Part shown: positions 46,126-54,780 of the stretch, in pieces
How the letters are laid out: each line of letters opens with the position of its first letter
How positions within the stretch are numbered: the first letter of the stretch is position 1
Assembly (NCBI GenBank): GCA_035409945.1
Contig: DAONQC010000001.1
Location: forward strand, 186,001-250,000
From: MWEH01 sp035409945
GTDB lineage: Bacteria; Bacillota; Clostridia; Christensenellales; DTU072
Length of the DNA stretch: 64,000 bases
Direction of reading: 5' to 3'
Notes under the pieces: model-generated
The model's database searches: none
What the model was told of the DNA's origin: nothing
Seen by the model: the letters and a program-made list of their open reading frames with translations, nothing else
Position numbers and translations under genes: made by a program

Positions 46126-46157
46126 ATAAAAAATGCATGTACGACAAAATACATGCA
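46126..46157 (-). terminator. Terminator of the SRP RNA gene
   Basis: A 7-bp stem TGCATGT/ACATGCA (46151-46157 with 46134-46140) with a 10-base loop, followed on the minus strand by TTTTTTAT. It stands about 45 bp beyond the predicted SRP RNA 3' end. Confidence 0.8.
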
Positions 46158-46199
46158 CTCCTAGATGTTTTTTAAATGTGCGCCCACTCTGGCAACCTT

Positions 46200-46437
46200 T
46201 ACCGAATCGTATCTCCTGTAGGTAACTCCCTCAAAGTTTCCTTGTGGCACACCTTGCTAATTGCTTAGTGCTGCTGCGATCAAACTCTGACACGGTTCAC
46301 AACGCAATGTTGCACAAGACCTTGGTATCAACATCCCTTACACTTGCCGTCTTTCCATAAATAGTGCCTCGGTGGGTGTTCTATCCTGCTGTAGCGGGTT
46401 GCAGGTTACAGGGCACCGCTAGCTCCCCATATAGCAC
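46200..46437 (-). ncRNA. ffs: Signal recognition particle RNA, long Bacillota type
   Basis: On the minus strand the 5' part matches the Alu domain of Bacillus-type SRP RNA: AGCGGTGCCCTGTAACC, CAACCCGCTACAGCAGG and ACCGAGGC in order. A long helix 5 region follows and the domain IV core GTGTCAG ... GCAGCAGCACTAAG appears at about 46259-46291. In domain IV the apical segment between UCAG and AGCAG reads AGUUUGAUCGC rather than the usual GUCCGGAAGGA. It has its own promoter (46444-46472) and terminator. It works with Ffh and the FtsY encoded at the start of this window. The 5' and 3' ends are estimates. Confidence 0.87.
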
Positions 46438-46443
46438 TGTTTA

Positions 46444-46472
46444 ATTATACTGAAAAATATAAATCCTTGCAA
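46444..46472 (-). promoter_or_regulatory. Promoter of the SRP RNA gene
   Basis: On the minus strand TTGCAA, a 17-bp spacer and TATAAT, ideally placed about 7 bp upstream of the predicted SRP RNA 5' end. Confidence 0.8.
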
Positions 46473-46666
46473 GTAAAGATATTAAGTCGTTAAGCGCATA
46501 AAAAATCACTTTATTACCCAATAAAAAACATTCAGCCTTTTACAAGTTCTATCGACAGTTACATCTAATCTAAAATGCTCAAGTGCCTCGCTTTGCTATA
46601 CTATGAGCGTAAAAATCACAAGTTATAGTAGAATTTAATTAAAATAAAATCGCAGTAACTTTATCA

Positions 46667-47806
46667 TCAACTCTCATCTTGTTCACTAACATTGTCGGTT
46701 GAAACAGTTAACTTTTCAGAGTTACTCAGAAATAATAATTTATGAATTAGCTCTTTTAATTTATCCATGTTTTTGCCTGTTTTTGCACTTACAACTACCA
46801 TATGTTTCGATCTTGGGATAAATTCAAAAATATCTTTGTCTGCTTTATTAATCACTGTTATTATGGGGGTATCTTTAATTCCGATTGAATCTAAAACACT
46901 ATTAACAACATTAAATTGCTCATGAGAAACGGGAGAAGAACCATCGACAATGTGTAAAATTAAATCTGAAAAAATAGTCTCTTCCAATGTAGAACGGAAC
47001 GCTTTAACAAACTCGTGAGGGAGATTAGAAATAAAACCAACAGTATCTGTAAGTAAAGCCATAGAACCATCATTAAAATGGAGTTTACGGCTAATGGGAT
47101 CAAGGGTAGCGAACAAAGCATCTTTTACCAAAGTATCTGCACTTGTGAGCGCGTTCATTATTGTAGATTTGCCAGCATTAGTGTAGCCAACCAATGAAAT
47201 ATTTTTAATCTGATTGCGAGTCCTTTTATTTCGACGTAAATTTCTCTCCCTGGCTAGTTTATCTATACGTTTTTCTAAATCTCTAATTTCAGCACGAATT
47301 GTCCGTCTATCCAATTCAGTTTTCTTTTCACCTATGCCTCTTCTAGCGCCTCCACCACCTGCGCCTCCACCAGCTTGTTGAGACATGAATTTGCCTTGTC
47401 CCATAATCCGAGGAAGCATTTTTTTCTTATACATTAATTCAACTTGAAGTTTCCCTTCATTGGACATAGCATGTTTTGAAAATATATCTATTATCAACAT
47501 TGTCCTGTCTAATACTTCTACTTTGAGTTTAGACTCTAAATTATTAAGTTGTGTGCCTGTAAGATTATTGCCAAAAATAATAATATCACTTTTTGTATCC
47601 TTAGCTACAGAAACAAGCTCGGAAAGCTTTCCTGAACCTAAACAATATCTATTATCTTCCGTCTGCCTTACTTGCATTACATGAGCGACAATTTCATAGC
47701 CTGCCGTAGAGGCAAGGCTATACATTTCATCTATTTCCCATGTTAATAAAGATTTATTACTGACGCTAACAAGCGTTGCTCTCATTTTGTCATTCATAAT
47801 TTTCAA
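46667..47806 (-). CDS. hflX: GTPase HflX
   Basis: HflX is a ribosome-associated GTPase that splits stalled or stressed 70S ribosomes. The 379 residues include the N-terminal HflX domain with a Gly-rich loop (QQAGGGAGGGGARRG), a coiled coil of Arg/Lys/Glu, then the G domain: G1 GYTNAGKST, G3 DTVGF, G4 NKAD and G5 SAKTG. At 379 residues it is slightly shorter than the E. coli form, as is usual in Bacillota. It is 39 bp downstream of the alcohol dehydrogenase gene. Confidence 0.95.
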   Translation of the reverse strand: MKIMNDKMRATLVSVSNKSLLTWEIDEMYSLASTAGYEIVAHVMQVRQTEDNRYCLGSGKLSELVSVAKDTKSDIIIFGNNLTGTQLNNLESKLKVEVLDRTMLIIDIFSKHAMSNEGKLQVELMYKKKMLPRIMGQGKFMSQQAGGGAGGGGARRGIGEKKTELDRRTIRAEIRDLEKRIDKLARERNLRRNKRTRNQIKNISLVGYTNAGKSTIMNALTSADTLVKDALFATLDPISRKLHFNDGSMALLTDTVGFISNLPHEFVKAFRSTLEETIFSDLILHIVDGSSPVSHEQFNVVNSVLDSIGIKDTPIITVINKADKDIFEFIPRSKHMVVVSAKTGKNMDKLKELIHKLLFLSNSEKLTVSTDNVSEQDES

Positions 47807-47845
47807 GGATTAGCATTACACTGTCTTATTACTACTAACGCTATG

Positions 47846-49048
47846 TTATCCCATCAGTATTTTATATATCTGAGTTATCTCTCGCAGTCCCATAAATTTA
47901 GGTACTGGGTATAACGGATTTGCTTCTTTCAATGCCCTTTTAGCCATTATTATAATATCGTCTTCTTTAATTTCAGAAATCTTGGTTGGTATTTTCAGAG
48001 ATTCATTCATATCTTTTATCCATTGAATAAATCTTTCTGCTTTTTCCTTATCTGAAATACCCACGATTCCAACTGCCGTTGCTAACTCAGCTAACTTTTT
48101 ATGCGCACTTTCTCCATAATACTCTAGTACGTATGGTAAAATAATTGCATTTGCAAGCCCATGCGGTATTCCATACATACCACCTAAACTATGTGCAATT
48201 GCATGCACATAACCAACGTAAGCACGAGTAAATGCAATCCCTCCATAATGTGCAGCTAGTAGCATATTTTCTCTCGCTATAATATTTGTTCCCTCTTTAT
48301 ACGCTGTAAGCAAATTTTCGTGTACAAGCTGTACTGTTTTAATTGCCATCGACTTGGTTTCTTTAGTATTGCCTCTTCCAATATACGCTTCAACAGCATG
48401 CGTTAATGCATCCATACCAGTCGTGGAAGTTATACCTTTAGGAAGCCCTACGGTAAGACTAGGGTCTAATATTGCATACCTTGGCACTAAATTAGGGTCG
48501 TTGATGGGATATTTATCATGGGTTTTCTCATCTGTTATAACAGTTGCAAGTGTAGCTTCCGACCCAGTTCCCGCTGTTGTTGGCACCGCAATTATTGTAG
48601 GGAGTTTCTTTTGTATTTTTAAAATTCCCTTCATTTTAGAAATTGATTTTTTTGGTTTAGCAATTCTAGCGCCAATACCTTTAGCACAATCAATTGGCGA
48701 CCCACCACCAAACGCTATAAGTGAGGTGCAACTGTTTTCGTTATATTTTATAACACCTGTTTCAATCATAGAAATTGTAGGGTTTGGAGTAACATCGTCG
48801 TACAAATAATAAGGGACTTTTTCGTCATCTAATTTACTAAATAACGGATCTAGAAGTTTTAAATTAACCAAATCTTTACTTGTTACAATCATAGGTTTTC
48901 CTAATTTGTTTTCTTTGACAAGTTTAGGAATTTCTAATGACGCTCCGTTACCAACAATTAATTCTGGCTTTCTTAATCTTAAAAATGGAAATACTAAATA
49001 AATTACCCCTTGATACACCCGACAATAAATTTTTTCAAAAATATTCAT
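47846..49048 (-). CDS. Iron-containing alcohol dehydrogenase
   Basis: A 400-residue NAD(P)-dependent type III dehydrogenase. The nucleotide loop is AFGGGSPIDCAKGIGA, and the metal-binding residues are in DALTHAVEAY and HAIAHSLGGMYGIPHGLANAI. GTGSEAT is another conserved stretch. The N-terminal 25 residues with a hydrophobic ILVFPFLRL-type segment are longer than usual. The next gene upstream is the GH109-like oxidoreductase, so it may handle an aldehyde or sugar-derived alcohol, but the substrate is unknown. Confidence 0.9.
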   Translation of the reverse strand: MNIFEKIYCRVYQGVIYLVFPFLRLRKPELIVGNGASLEIPKLVKENKLGKPMIVTSKDLVNLKLLDPLFSKLDDEKVPYYLYDDVTPNPTISMIETGVIKYNENSCTSLIAFGGGSPIDCAKGIGARIAKPKKSISKMKGILKIQKKLPTIIAVPTTAGTGSEATLATVITDEKTHDKYPINDPNLVPRYAILDPSLTVGLPKGITSTTGMDALTHAVEAYIGRGNTKETKSMAIKTVQLVHENLLTAYKEGTNIIARENMLLAAHYGGIAFTRAYVGYVHAIAHSLGGMYGIPHGLANAIILPYVLEYYGESAHKKLAELATAVGIVGISDKEKAERFIQWIKDMNESLKIPTKISEIKEDDIIIMAKRALKEANPLYPVPKFMGLREITQIYKILMG

Positions 49049-49102
49049 ACTTTACCTCACTAATTAAGTTTATATTAATGTTTGCTATTAATTTTTTAGC
49101 TG

Positions 49103-50323
49103 TTAGTCAATAGTATATTTCCCTTGTGGACTTTTTTCTCGGTTTTTCCACTTACCTTTTGTAAAATCAGGAATTTCAACAACCTTTTCTTCTTTTATAG
49201 ACTTTTCTGACAATGCGGTTATGCACATCCAGCTTGCAGTATCATAAACATCTATAGGCGTGTCTGTTTTAGCATGCACGCTCTCAAAAAATGCACGTAA
49301 CACGAGATAATCCATTCCGCCATGTCCCCTTTTAATGCCTTCTTTTTTATATTGTTTCCATATAGGGTGCGCATATTTTCTTGCATATCTTTTCCCATTG
49401 TTCCAAAGTGGTCTCGAATAAAAATCATATATTTGATGCTTTTTATCTAAAAATAAAATATTGGCTTCTTCTTGATACATAGCTAAAGTGCCTCTTACAG
49501 TAAATCCTCTGCTATAATGTCTAGGTAATGTTGTATCCAGAGTTAAAACTATCGTCTCCCCGTTTTCACATTTAATGACCGTTGTCACTATATCACCTTG
49601 AGCAAATTCTGCATTAATCAGTTCTTCATCATCACTTTTATATTGCTTAATATAGTCACTCATTCCCTTGGCTTTAGAAGATATTGAAACAAGTGAATTC
49701 ATTTTATTTCCCCTATTAATATTTAAAATTTTGGCAATAGGTCCTAATTCGTGTGTTGGATAGTTTTCGCAATTTCTGGTGAGATAATTTTGAAGTCTAT
49801 AATGCCTGTTCTCTTTACCAAACGCTATTTCCTTCCTTAAGTCATGTTGATATCCCCCAGAACAATGAACCACAGTCCCAAACAGACCTTTCTTTACCAT
49901 GTTTAGCACCATTAGTTCATACTTTCCATAACAACAATTTTCTAACATCATACAAGGTGTTTTATACTTTTCGTATGCATCTACTAAATCCCAACATTCT
50001 TGAATATCGTACGCTCCACCAACCTCCAGTCCCACATATATGTTATTTGCCATAGCTTCTAAAGCTATTTTAGTATGGCTTTCCCAGCTTGATAAAATTA
50101 AAATCGCATCGATATTTTTATCTTCGATTATATCTTTATAATTGTTTGTTCCAGAAGGAGCATAGCCCTTAACTTTCTTAACTATATTTTGAGCATTTTC
50201 TACTCTATCTGCATACAAGTCACAAAGATAGTTAATGTCTACATCTTTCATTCTAGCTATCAATTTTAAAAGCCCAGTACCCCTTGCTCCTAGTCCAACA
50301 ATACCTATTTTTAAATTAGTCAC
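49103..50323 (-). CDS. GH109-like NAD-dependent glycosidase of the Gfo/Idh/MocA fold
   Basis: A 406-residue protein with an N-terminal NAD-binding fold (KIGIVGLGARGTGLLKLI). Its central and C-terminal parts carry stretches typical of glycoside hydrolase family 109: MMLENCCYGKYELMVLNM, NYPTHELGPIAKILNINRG and RGHGGMDYLVLRAFFES. GH109 enzymes remove terminal alpha-N-acetylgalactosamine through a redox mechanism with retained NAD. There is no signal peptide, so it would act in the cytosol on an imported glycoside, fitting the MelB-type transporter gene 94 bp upstream. Specificity is inferred from family resemblance. Confidence 0.75.
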   Translation of the reverse strand: MTNLKIGIVGLGARGTGLLKLIARMKDVDINYLCDLYADRVENAQNIVKKVKGYAPSGTNNYKDIIEDKNIDAILILSSWESHTKIALEAMANNIYVGLEVGGAYDIQECWDLVDAYEKYKTPCMMLENCCYGKYELMVLNMVKKGLFGTVVHCSGGYQHDLRKEIAFGKENRHYRLQNYLTRNCENYPTHELGPIAKILNINRGNKMNSLVSISSKAKGMSDYIKQYKSDDEELINAEFAQGDIVTTVIKCENGETIVLTLDTTLPRHYSRGFTVRGTLAMYQEEANILFLDKKHQIYDFYSRPLWNNGKRYARKYAHPIWKQYKKEGIKRGHGGMDYLVLRAFFESVHAKTDTPIDVYDTASWMCITALSEKSIKEEKVVEIPDFTKGKWKNREKSPQGKYTID

Positions 50324-50417
50324 ATTTAACCTCCAATGTTTTCAAAATTATATTATTAAGAATCAGCTATTTCATTTAATATCAATTACTCAAATGAAGC
50401 GTCAATTTAATAGTATG

Positions 50418-51965
50418 TTATTCTATGTCCTTTATATCTTCCTCAACCACATTCACAATATCCTCATCCATATTGCTTTCTTCAAGCATAGAATCGTCTA
50501 ATAGTAAATCACCTTCATTTAGCTGAACTGTTCCGGCTTGTGCAGTAGCTCTTCTTAATTCAAGTTCGTTTTTCATATTGTTATAAAATTCCCCGTTAAG
50601 CTTATATGTCTTTTTGTATATTATTAAGCCTATAGGCATTAATGGAAGTGGCAATAAGAACATAAATGAGCGCAATATCAATAATGATTTCTCTGTTACT
50701 TCTCCTGTGAAAGTATTTGTCATTAAATCAATTGTTGGAAGGTTTGAGACCGCGACACCAATTCCTAGTACTAACATCGCCAAAGCTGCTGACACCTTAA
50801 CTAATATGGTTTGGAAAGACATAACTAAGCTATCTGCTCTCACTCCGCTTCTATATTCTTCATAGTCAACTATATCTGCAATCATTACTATAGATGTAAT
50901 TTGATTCATGCCATTTGCAATCATTAAAAATGATGCCGCGGCGGACATTACCAATACATTAACAATGGGTATACCAATCATCGGGAACAAGAAATATACT
51001 CCAAAAATCCCTAGCATTCCTATTGCTGCAAATATAAATGTTAGTTGAAACACTTTATCTCTGGATATTTTTTTCGTAATGAAAGTATAGAACATCATAG
51101 CTATACCCTGTAACGTACAAGCAACTATATTAAACAGTGCATAATTATCCAATCCACCTAAGTTGTTAGCATCATAAATGAATAAATATGTAGATTGCAA
51201 AATTGCAATATTAGCTCCTACAGAGAACAATAATACACTCCAAGTATAAGACTTCAGCTGCGAATTCTCTTTATACATTTTAAACATGTCTGAAAACCGC
51301 ACTGTTTCACAAGGCACTTCATATCTCTCTTTTAATGTAACTATAGGTAATATAATAGTTACAATCAAGAAAGCTGAACCAATACCCGCAACAATTAAAT
51401 AGCTAATTGGATTTAACTTTCCAAATGTATACTCCATTAAGATAGCTCCACCTGAACCAATAAGGAACCCGCCAAACCCACCTATTAGTTTAGACAAGCT
51501 TGAAACACTTTCTCTTTCATTCGCCTTATCAGCAATCGAGGGAATGATTCCCATCGAAGGCACATCTAGGACGGCATATGATATTGCCCACAAAAAATAT
51601 AACGCAAGATAATAAAAATATTTTAGTCCTAAACTTGCATCTTTGAGTGGGATAAATAGAGCTATCAACATTACAGCGTTTAATAAAGCTCCAACTAGCA
51701 TCCAGGGTTTATATTTACCTAGTTTCGACTTTGTGTTATTAATAACAACCGCCATAGCTGGATCGAAAACAGCAGACAGTATCCTAATAAAACAAAAAGC
51801 AAAACCTACAACAACACCATTAAGCCCCATGAATGTGGTGAGATAAAGCATTGCATATACATTTACCATAGCAAAGCTACTCTCTTTCCCTAGAGTGCCC
51901 AAAGAGTAAAATATCTTCTCTTTAAACGTAATTTGATTTACTAGCGTCCTTTTGTTCTTAGCCAT
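50418..51965 (-). CDS. MelB-type (GPH family) glycoside:cation symporter
   Basis: A 515-residue transporter with about twelve membrane helices. FMGLNGVVVGFAFCFIRILSAVFDPAMAVVINNTKSKLGKYKPWMLVGA is the region with the Asp residues that coordinate the cation in MelB, and a conserved DYEEYRSGVRADS follows in the second half. The C-terminal 70 residues are soluble and acidic, which is unusual for MelB. It heads the cluster with the GH109-like gene. Substrate is not predictable. A second GPH gene is at 53067-54590. Confidence 0.88.
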   Translation of the reverse strand: MAKNKRTLVNQITFKEKIFYSLGTLGKESSFAMVNVYAMLYLTTFMGLNGVVVGFAFCFIRILSAVFDPAMAVVINNTKSKLGKYKPWMLVGALLNAVMLIALFIPLKDASLGLKYFYYLALYFLWAISYAVLDVPSMGIIPSIADKANERESVSSLSKLIGGFGGFLIGSGGAILMEYTFGKLNPISYLIVAGIGSAFLIVTIILPIVTLKERYEVPCETVRFSDMFKMYKENSQLKSYTWSVLLFSVGANIAILQSTYLFIYDANNLGGLDNYALFNIVACTLQGIAMMFYTFITKKISRDKVFQLTFIFAAIGMLGIFGVYFLFPMIGIPIVNVLVMSAAASFLMIANGMNQITSIVMIADIVDYEEYRSGVRADSLVMSFQTILVKVSAALAMLVLGIGVAVSNLPTIDLMTNTFTGEVTEKSLLILRSFMFLLPLPLMPIGLIIYKKTYKLNGEFYNNMKNELELRRATAQAGTVQLNEGDLLLDDSMLEESNMDEDIVNVVEEDIKDIE

Positions 51966-52129
51966 TTGATTATCCTTCCTACAATATTTTTATACTACTT
52001 GTTTAATGTCGTACGCACATCAACTTATTTGCAATATTTTCAATCCTTACACAGCGTAATTATAAATCATTTTTCTTTTCATTAGTTAATCCAAACTATA
52101 ATAATCTTTATAATATACAAGGATGCACA

Positions 52130-52915
52130 TTAACCACCATACATTTTATATACAACCCAATATACAAGTCTTTTTGGCAAAATTCTTGCTAGTAGTGAAA
52201 GTAATTTGTAATCCCAACCTACAACAATATATGGAGATGGGTTCTTCTTCTTAATTACTTTTAAAATCACCTTTGCTATTGTCTCAGGAGCTTTTCCAGA
52301 CTGTTCGTCTTTTTCCATTTTCGATACAGCTTTATCTATTCTCACACCATATTGCTCACTATCTGTTATATTTTTCACACGCTTTGCTGTAAACTCTGTT
52401 TTTATATCTCCTGGTAAAACACTAGTCACTTTTATATTGAATGGTTTTACTTCCATTCCTAACGAAGCAGAAAATGAACTAATTGCGGCTTTTGAAGCCG
52501 AATAAAACGCCTGAAAAGGTATTGGGAACTCTGCTGCCATAGAGCTAATATTAATTATTTTGCCCCTTCCATAGTCGCGCATATAAGGGATAACCGCTTG
52601 AGCTACATAAATAGATCCAAAAAAATTTACATCAAATTGTCTTTTTGCAGATTCGATATCCGTATTTTCTATTGCACCCGATATCCCATAGCCAGCATTA
52701 TTTACTAACACATCGATATGACCTTCTTCTTTAATTATTTGCGTAATCGCTTTATCTACATCAAGTTTAATTGAAACATCTGTTTTGATATTTTTAAAGC
52801 CATCGGCCTGACGTCTAGCTAGATTATATACAATCCAACCACTGTCTAATAATTTTTTCCCTGTTATATTACCAATACCAGTAGAAGCTCCTGTTATAAC
52901 TGCGACTTTTTTCAT
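52130..52915 (-). CDS. Short-chain dehydrogenase/reductase
   Basis: A 261-residue SDR. Motifs in order: nucleotide loop TGASTGIGNITGKKL (residues 8-16), NNAGYG, the catalytic Ser near IINISSMAAE, and YSASKAAI with Tyr and Lys. The C-terminal part resembles the classical SDR group annotated as oxidoreductases of unknown substrate, with a hydrophobic end (LLARILPKRLVYWVVYKMYGG). It sits between the two MelB-type transporter genes, so a sugar or sugar-alcohol substrate is possible. Confidence 0.88.
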   Translation of the reverse strand: MKKVAVITGASTGIGNITGKKLLDSGWIVYNLARRQADGFKNIKTDVSIKLDVDKAITQIIKEEGHIDVLVNNAGYGISGAIENTDIESAKRQFDVNFFGSIYVAQAVIPYMRDYGRGKIINISSMAAEFPIPFQAFYSASKAAISSFSASLGMEVKPFNIKVTSVLPGDIKTEFTAKRVKNITDSEQYGVRIDKAVSKMEKDEQSGKAPETIAKVILKVIKKKNPSPYIVVGWDYKLLSLLARILPKRLVYWVVYKMYGG

Positions 52916-52959
52916 CTTACCTCCACAAAAATTAACCGTTTTAAAATTTTAAAATACAA

Positions 52960-53150
52960 TTATTCTGCAACATTCTCGACCGGCCTTCTCTTAGCATTCT
53001 TTTACACACTTCTTTTCATCTTAAGTTGATGCATCCGGCATTTGTAGCATTTCAAAAATAATTGTATTACACACTACTTTCTGTAACACTCTCGTCTGGA
53101 CTCATTACCTCAGATTCTTTTGCAATTTTTTCTCTTCGCCTCATGTTTTC
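52960..53150 (-). repeat. Duplicated 3' end of the second GPH transporter gene (two copies, period about 116 bp)
   Basis: CTG(T/C)AACA(C/T)TCTCG occurs at 53081 (inside the gene) and at 52965. Going on, ATTCTTTT and a following TTTTC(T/A)TC also align. On the minus strand the gene tail contains ATGAGGCGAAGA...GAGAGTGTTACAGAA, matched by ATGAAAAGAAG...GAGAATGTTGCAGAA in the downstream copy. The copy is degenerate and its frame is interrupted. Confidence 0.6.
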
Positions 53151-54590
53151 TGTATACATCATACGATGCGTTTTACTATCTAAATCGTAGAATATGAGAG
53201 GTATAATGGTCAATACCATCCCTATAGCTGAAACAATAGTTACCATGAAAAATATTCCCTCTAATGTCTTATCCGATTGATTTGTTATTTGAGGATCCAG
53301 TTCGCCATTATAGCCAACAATATTTAGTATAAACCCAATAATTGCTACACTAATGCTGTTCTGAAACTTGCCCATAAAAGTTAGAATTGAGAAACATGTT
53401 CCTTCAATTCTCCTTCCAGTTTTATATTCTATATAATCAACACTGTCTCCAATAAAAAGAGTAGTTATTGCACTAAATACGCCAAGTGGAAGAAATGCAA
53501 AAAACCTAAGTATCAAAAACACTATAAAATTATGCCAACCCACAAAATATGAAATAATATTAACCACTACGCCAAACGAAAGAAAACTAATAAGTATCGT
53601 TCTTTTTTCAAACTTCTTAATCAACACTGGTGCTATTAACAAGCCTATTACCGACGCAATAGCTGGTAAAAACCCTGTTACAGGGGTAAATATTGCCATA
53701 ACATTATTAGACTCCATAGTGGGGAATAATTTACTAATATTCCATTTAACAAAATAGGAAGTTAATGCAGTCGATCCAACCGCAACAACAGAAAACAGCG
53801 CACCAGCTATGATATTAATGACAAGCGGTTTGGCTTTAGGAACTAACTTAAGATTACTGAAAAAAGATACCTTCTCTTGGTTTAAATCTACTGCTCTTTC
53901 CTTGGTAAAGAAAAACCCTTGTAGCATAACAGCAGCCCCAAGTATACAATACACTGATACTGAACAAAATAAACTAAAATGCTTATCCATACTTTTTGCA
54001 AATAGGCTATTAACAAACCAAAATCCCCCAACAGACAATGCTGAACCTAAACCACCAATAAGTCTAGTCAGTGTTACTATTTCTGTTCTTTGTTTTGGGT
54101 CCCTCGTAATAACTGCAGACATGCCCCAATATGGAATGTCGTTTGCGGTATACACCATGGTAAACAAAATATACATAACTGTAATATACGCCGTAGCAGG
54201 ACCTCCACGTAAGCCTGTAGGCATAAAAATCAACATAGCAAATATTGCAACGGGTATAGGTGTAAATAGCATGTAAGGTCTACATTTGCCCCATTTAGTT
54301 TTAGTTTTATCAACTATCTGTCCCATTATCGGATCGTTTATAGCATCATATATTCTAGTTAATGAAATCATTAAGCCGGCTACTGCTGCATTAATATACA
54401 GGTAATCGGTCATAAACAACATGAGTAAAAATCCGAACAATCCATAAATCATGGTTTGTCCGGTATTTGTAAATGCGTAAGATAGTCTTTCTCCTAATTT
54501 CACCTTTTCATATTCTGGCTCTTCTACTTCTAAAGCTATTGTTTCACCTTGTATATCTTGCACTAAATTTTGAATTTCATCGTTTCCCAT
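53067..54590 (-). CDS. MelB-type (GPH family) glycoside:cation symporter, second copy
   Basis: A 507-residue transporter with about twelve membrane helices, DAINDPIMGQIVDKTKTKWGKCRPYMLFTPIPV being the cation-site signature, and VDYIEYKTGRRIEGTC later. Its N-terminal 30 residues are soluble and acidic, and the C-terminus is soluble with Ser/Glu. It is diverged from the copy at 50418 and may have different specificity. Its tail lies in the repeat at 52960-53150. It is downstream of the E1 dehydrogenase gene, with 190 bp between. Confidence 0.87.
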   Translation of the reverse strand: MGNDEIQNLVQDIQGETIALEVEEPEYEKVKLGERLSYAFTNTGQTMIYGLFGFLLMLFMTDYLYINAAVAGLMISLTRIYDAINDPIMGQIVDKTKTKWGKCRPYMLFTPIPVAIFAMLIFMPTGLRGGPATAYITVMYILFTMVYTANDIPYWGMSAVITRDPKQRTEIVTLTRLIGGLGSALSVGGFWFVNSLFAKSMDKHFSLFCSVSVYCILGAAVMLQGFFFTKERAVDLNQEKVSFFSNLKLVPKAKPLVINIIAGALFSVVAVGSTALTSYFVKWNISKLFPTMESNNVMAIFTPVTGFLPAIASVIGLLIAPVLIKKFEKRTILISFLSFGVVVNIISYFVGWHNFIVFLILRFFAFLPLGVFSAITTLFIGDSVDYIEYKTGRRIEGTCFSILTFMGKFQNSISVAIIGFILNIVGYNGELDPQITNQSDKTLEGIFFMVTIVSAIGMVLTIIPLIFYDLDSKTHRMMYTENMRRREKIAKESEVMSPDESVTESSV

Positions 54591-54780
54591 AATAGCTCCT
54601 CAAATTTAAGTATACACATATAATAACACACTAGTAATTAAAATTAAAGATTCAAGATATTAACTTTAAGACCCAACAATTCCTTATTAGAGCCTAAAAA
54701 CAACCCCGGAGTGGCTTAAATGAATAAAAGTATAAACTGAAAAGTGCACTTAGGACGTGACGTGAGTTAACTCGTTAAAA

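Larger units (their letters stand above)
45900..46205 (-). repeat. Tandem duplication of the SRP RNA 3' end and terminator (two full copies plus a partial)
   Basis: The unit runs from the SRP RNA 3' end (GGTTGCC..GGGCGC on the minus strand) through the terminator hairpin and about 70 bp of flank. Copy 1 spans about 46062-46208 and copy 2 about 45925-46061; the hairpins begin at 46134 and 45997, a period of 137 bp. A further partial copy of the downstream flank (CTTTGCAATTAACAAAACTTAATAAAC type) is at 45907-45935. An apparent ORF across copy 2 is not a gene. Confidence 0.75.
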
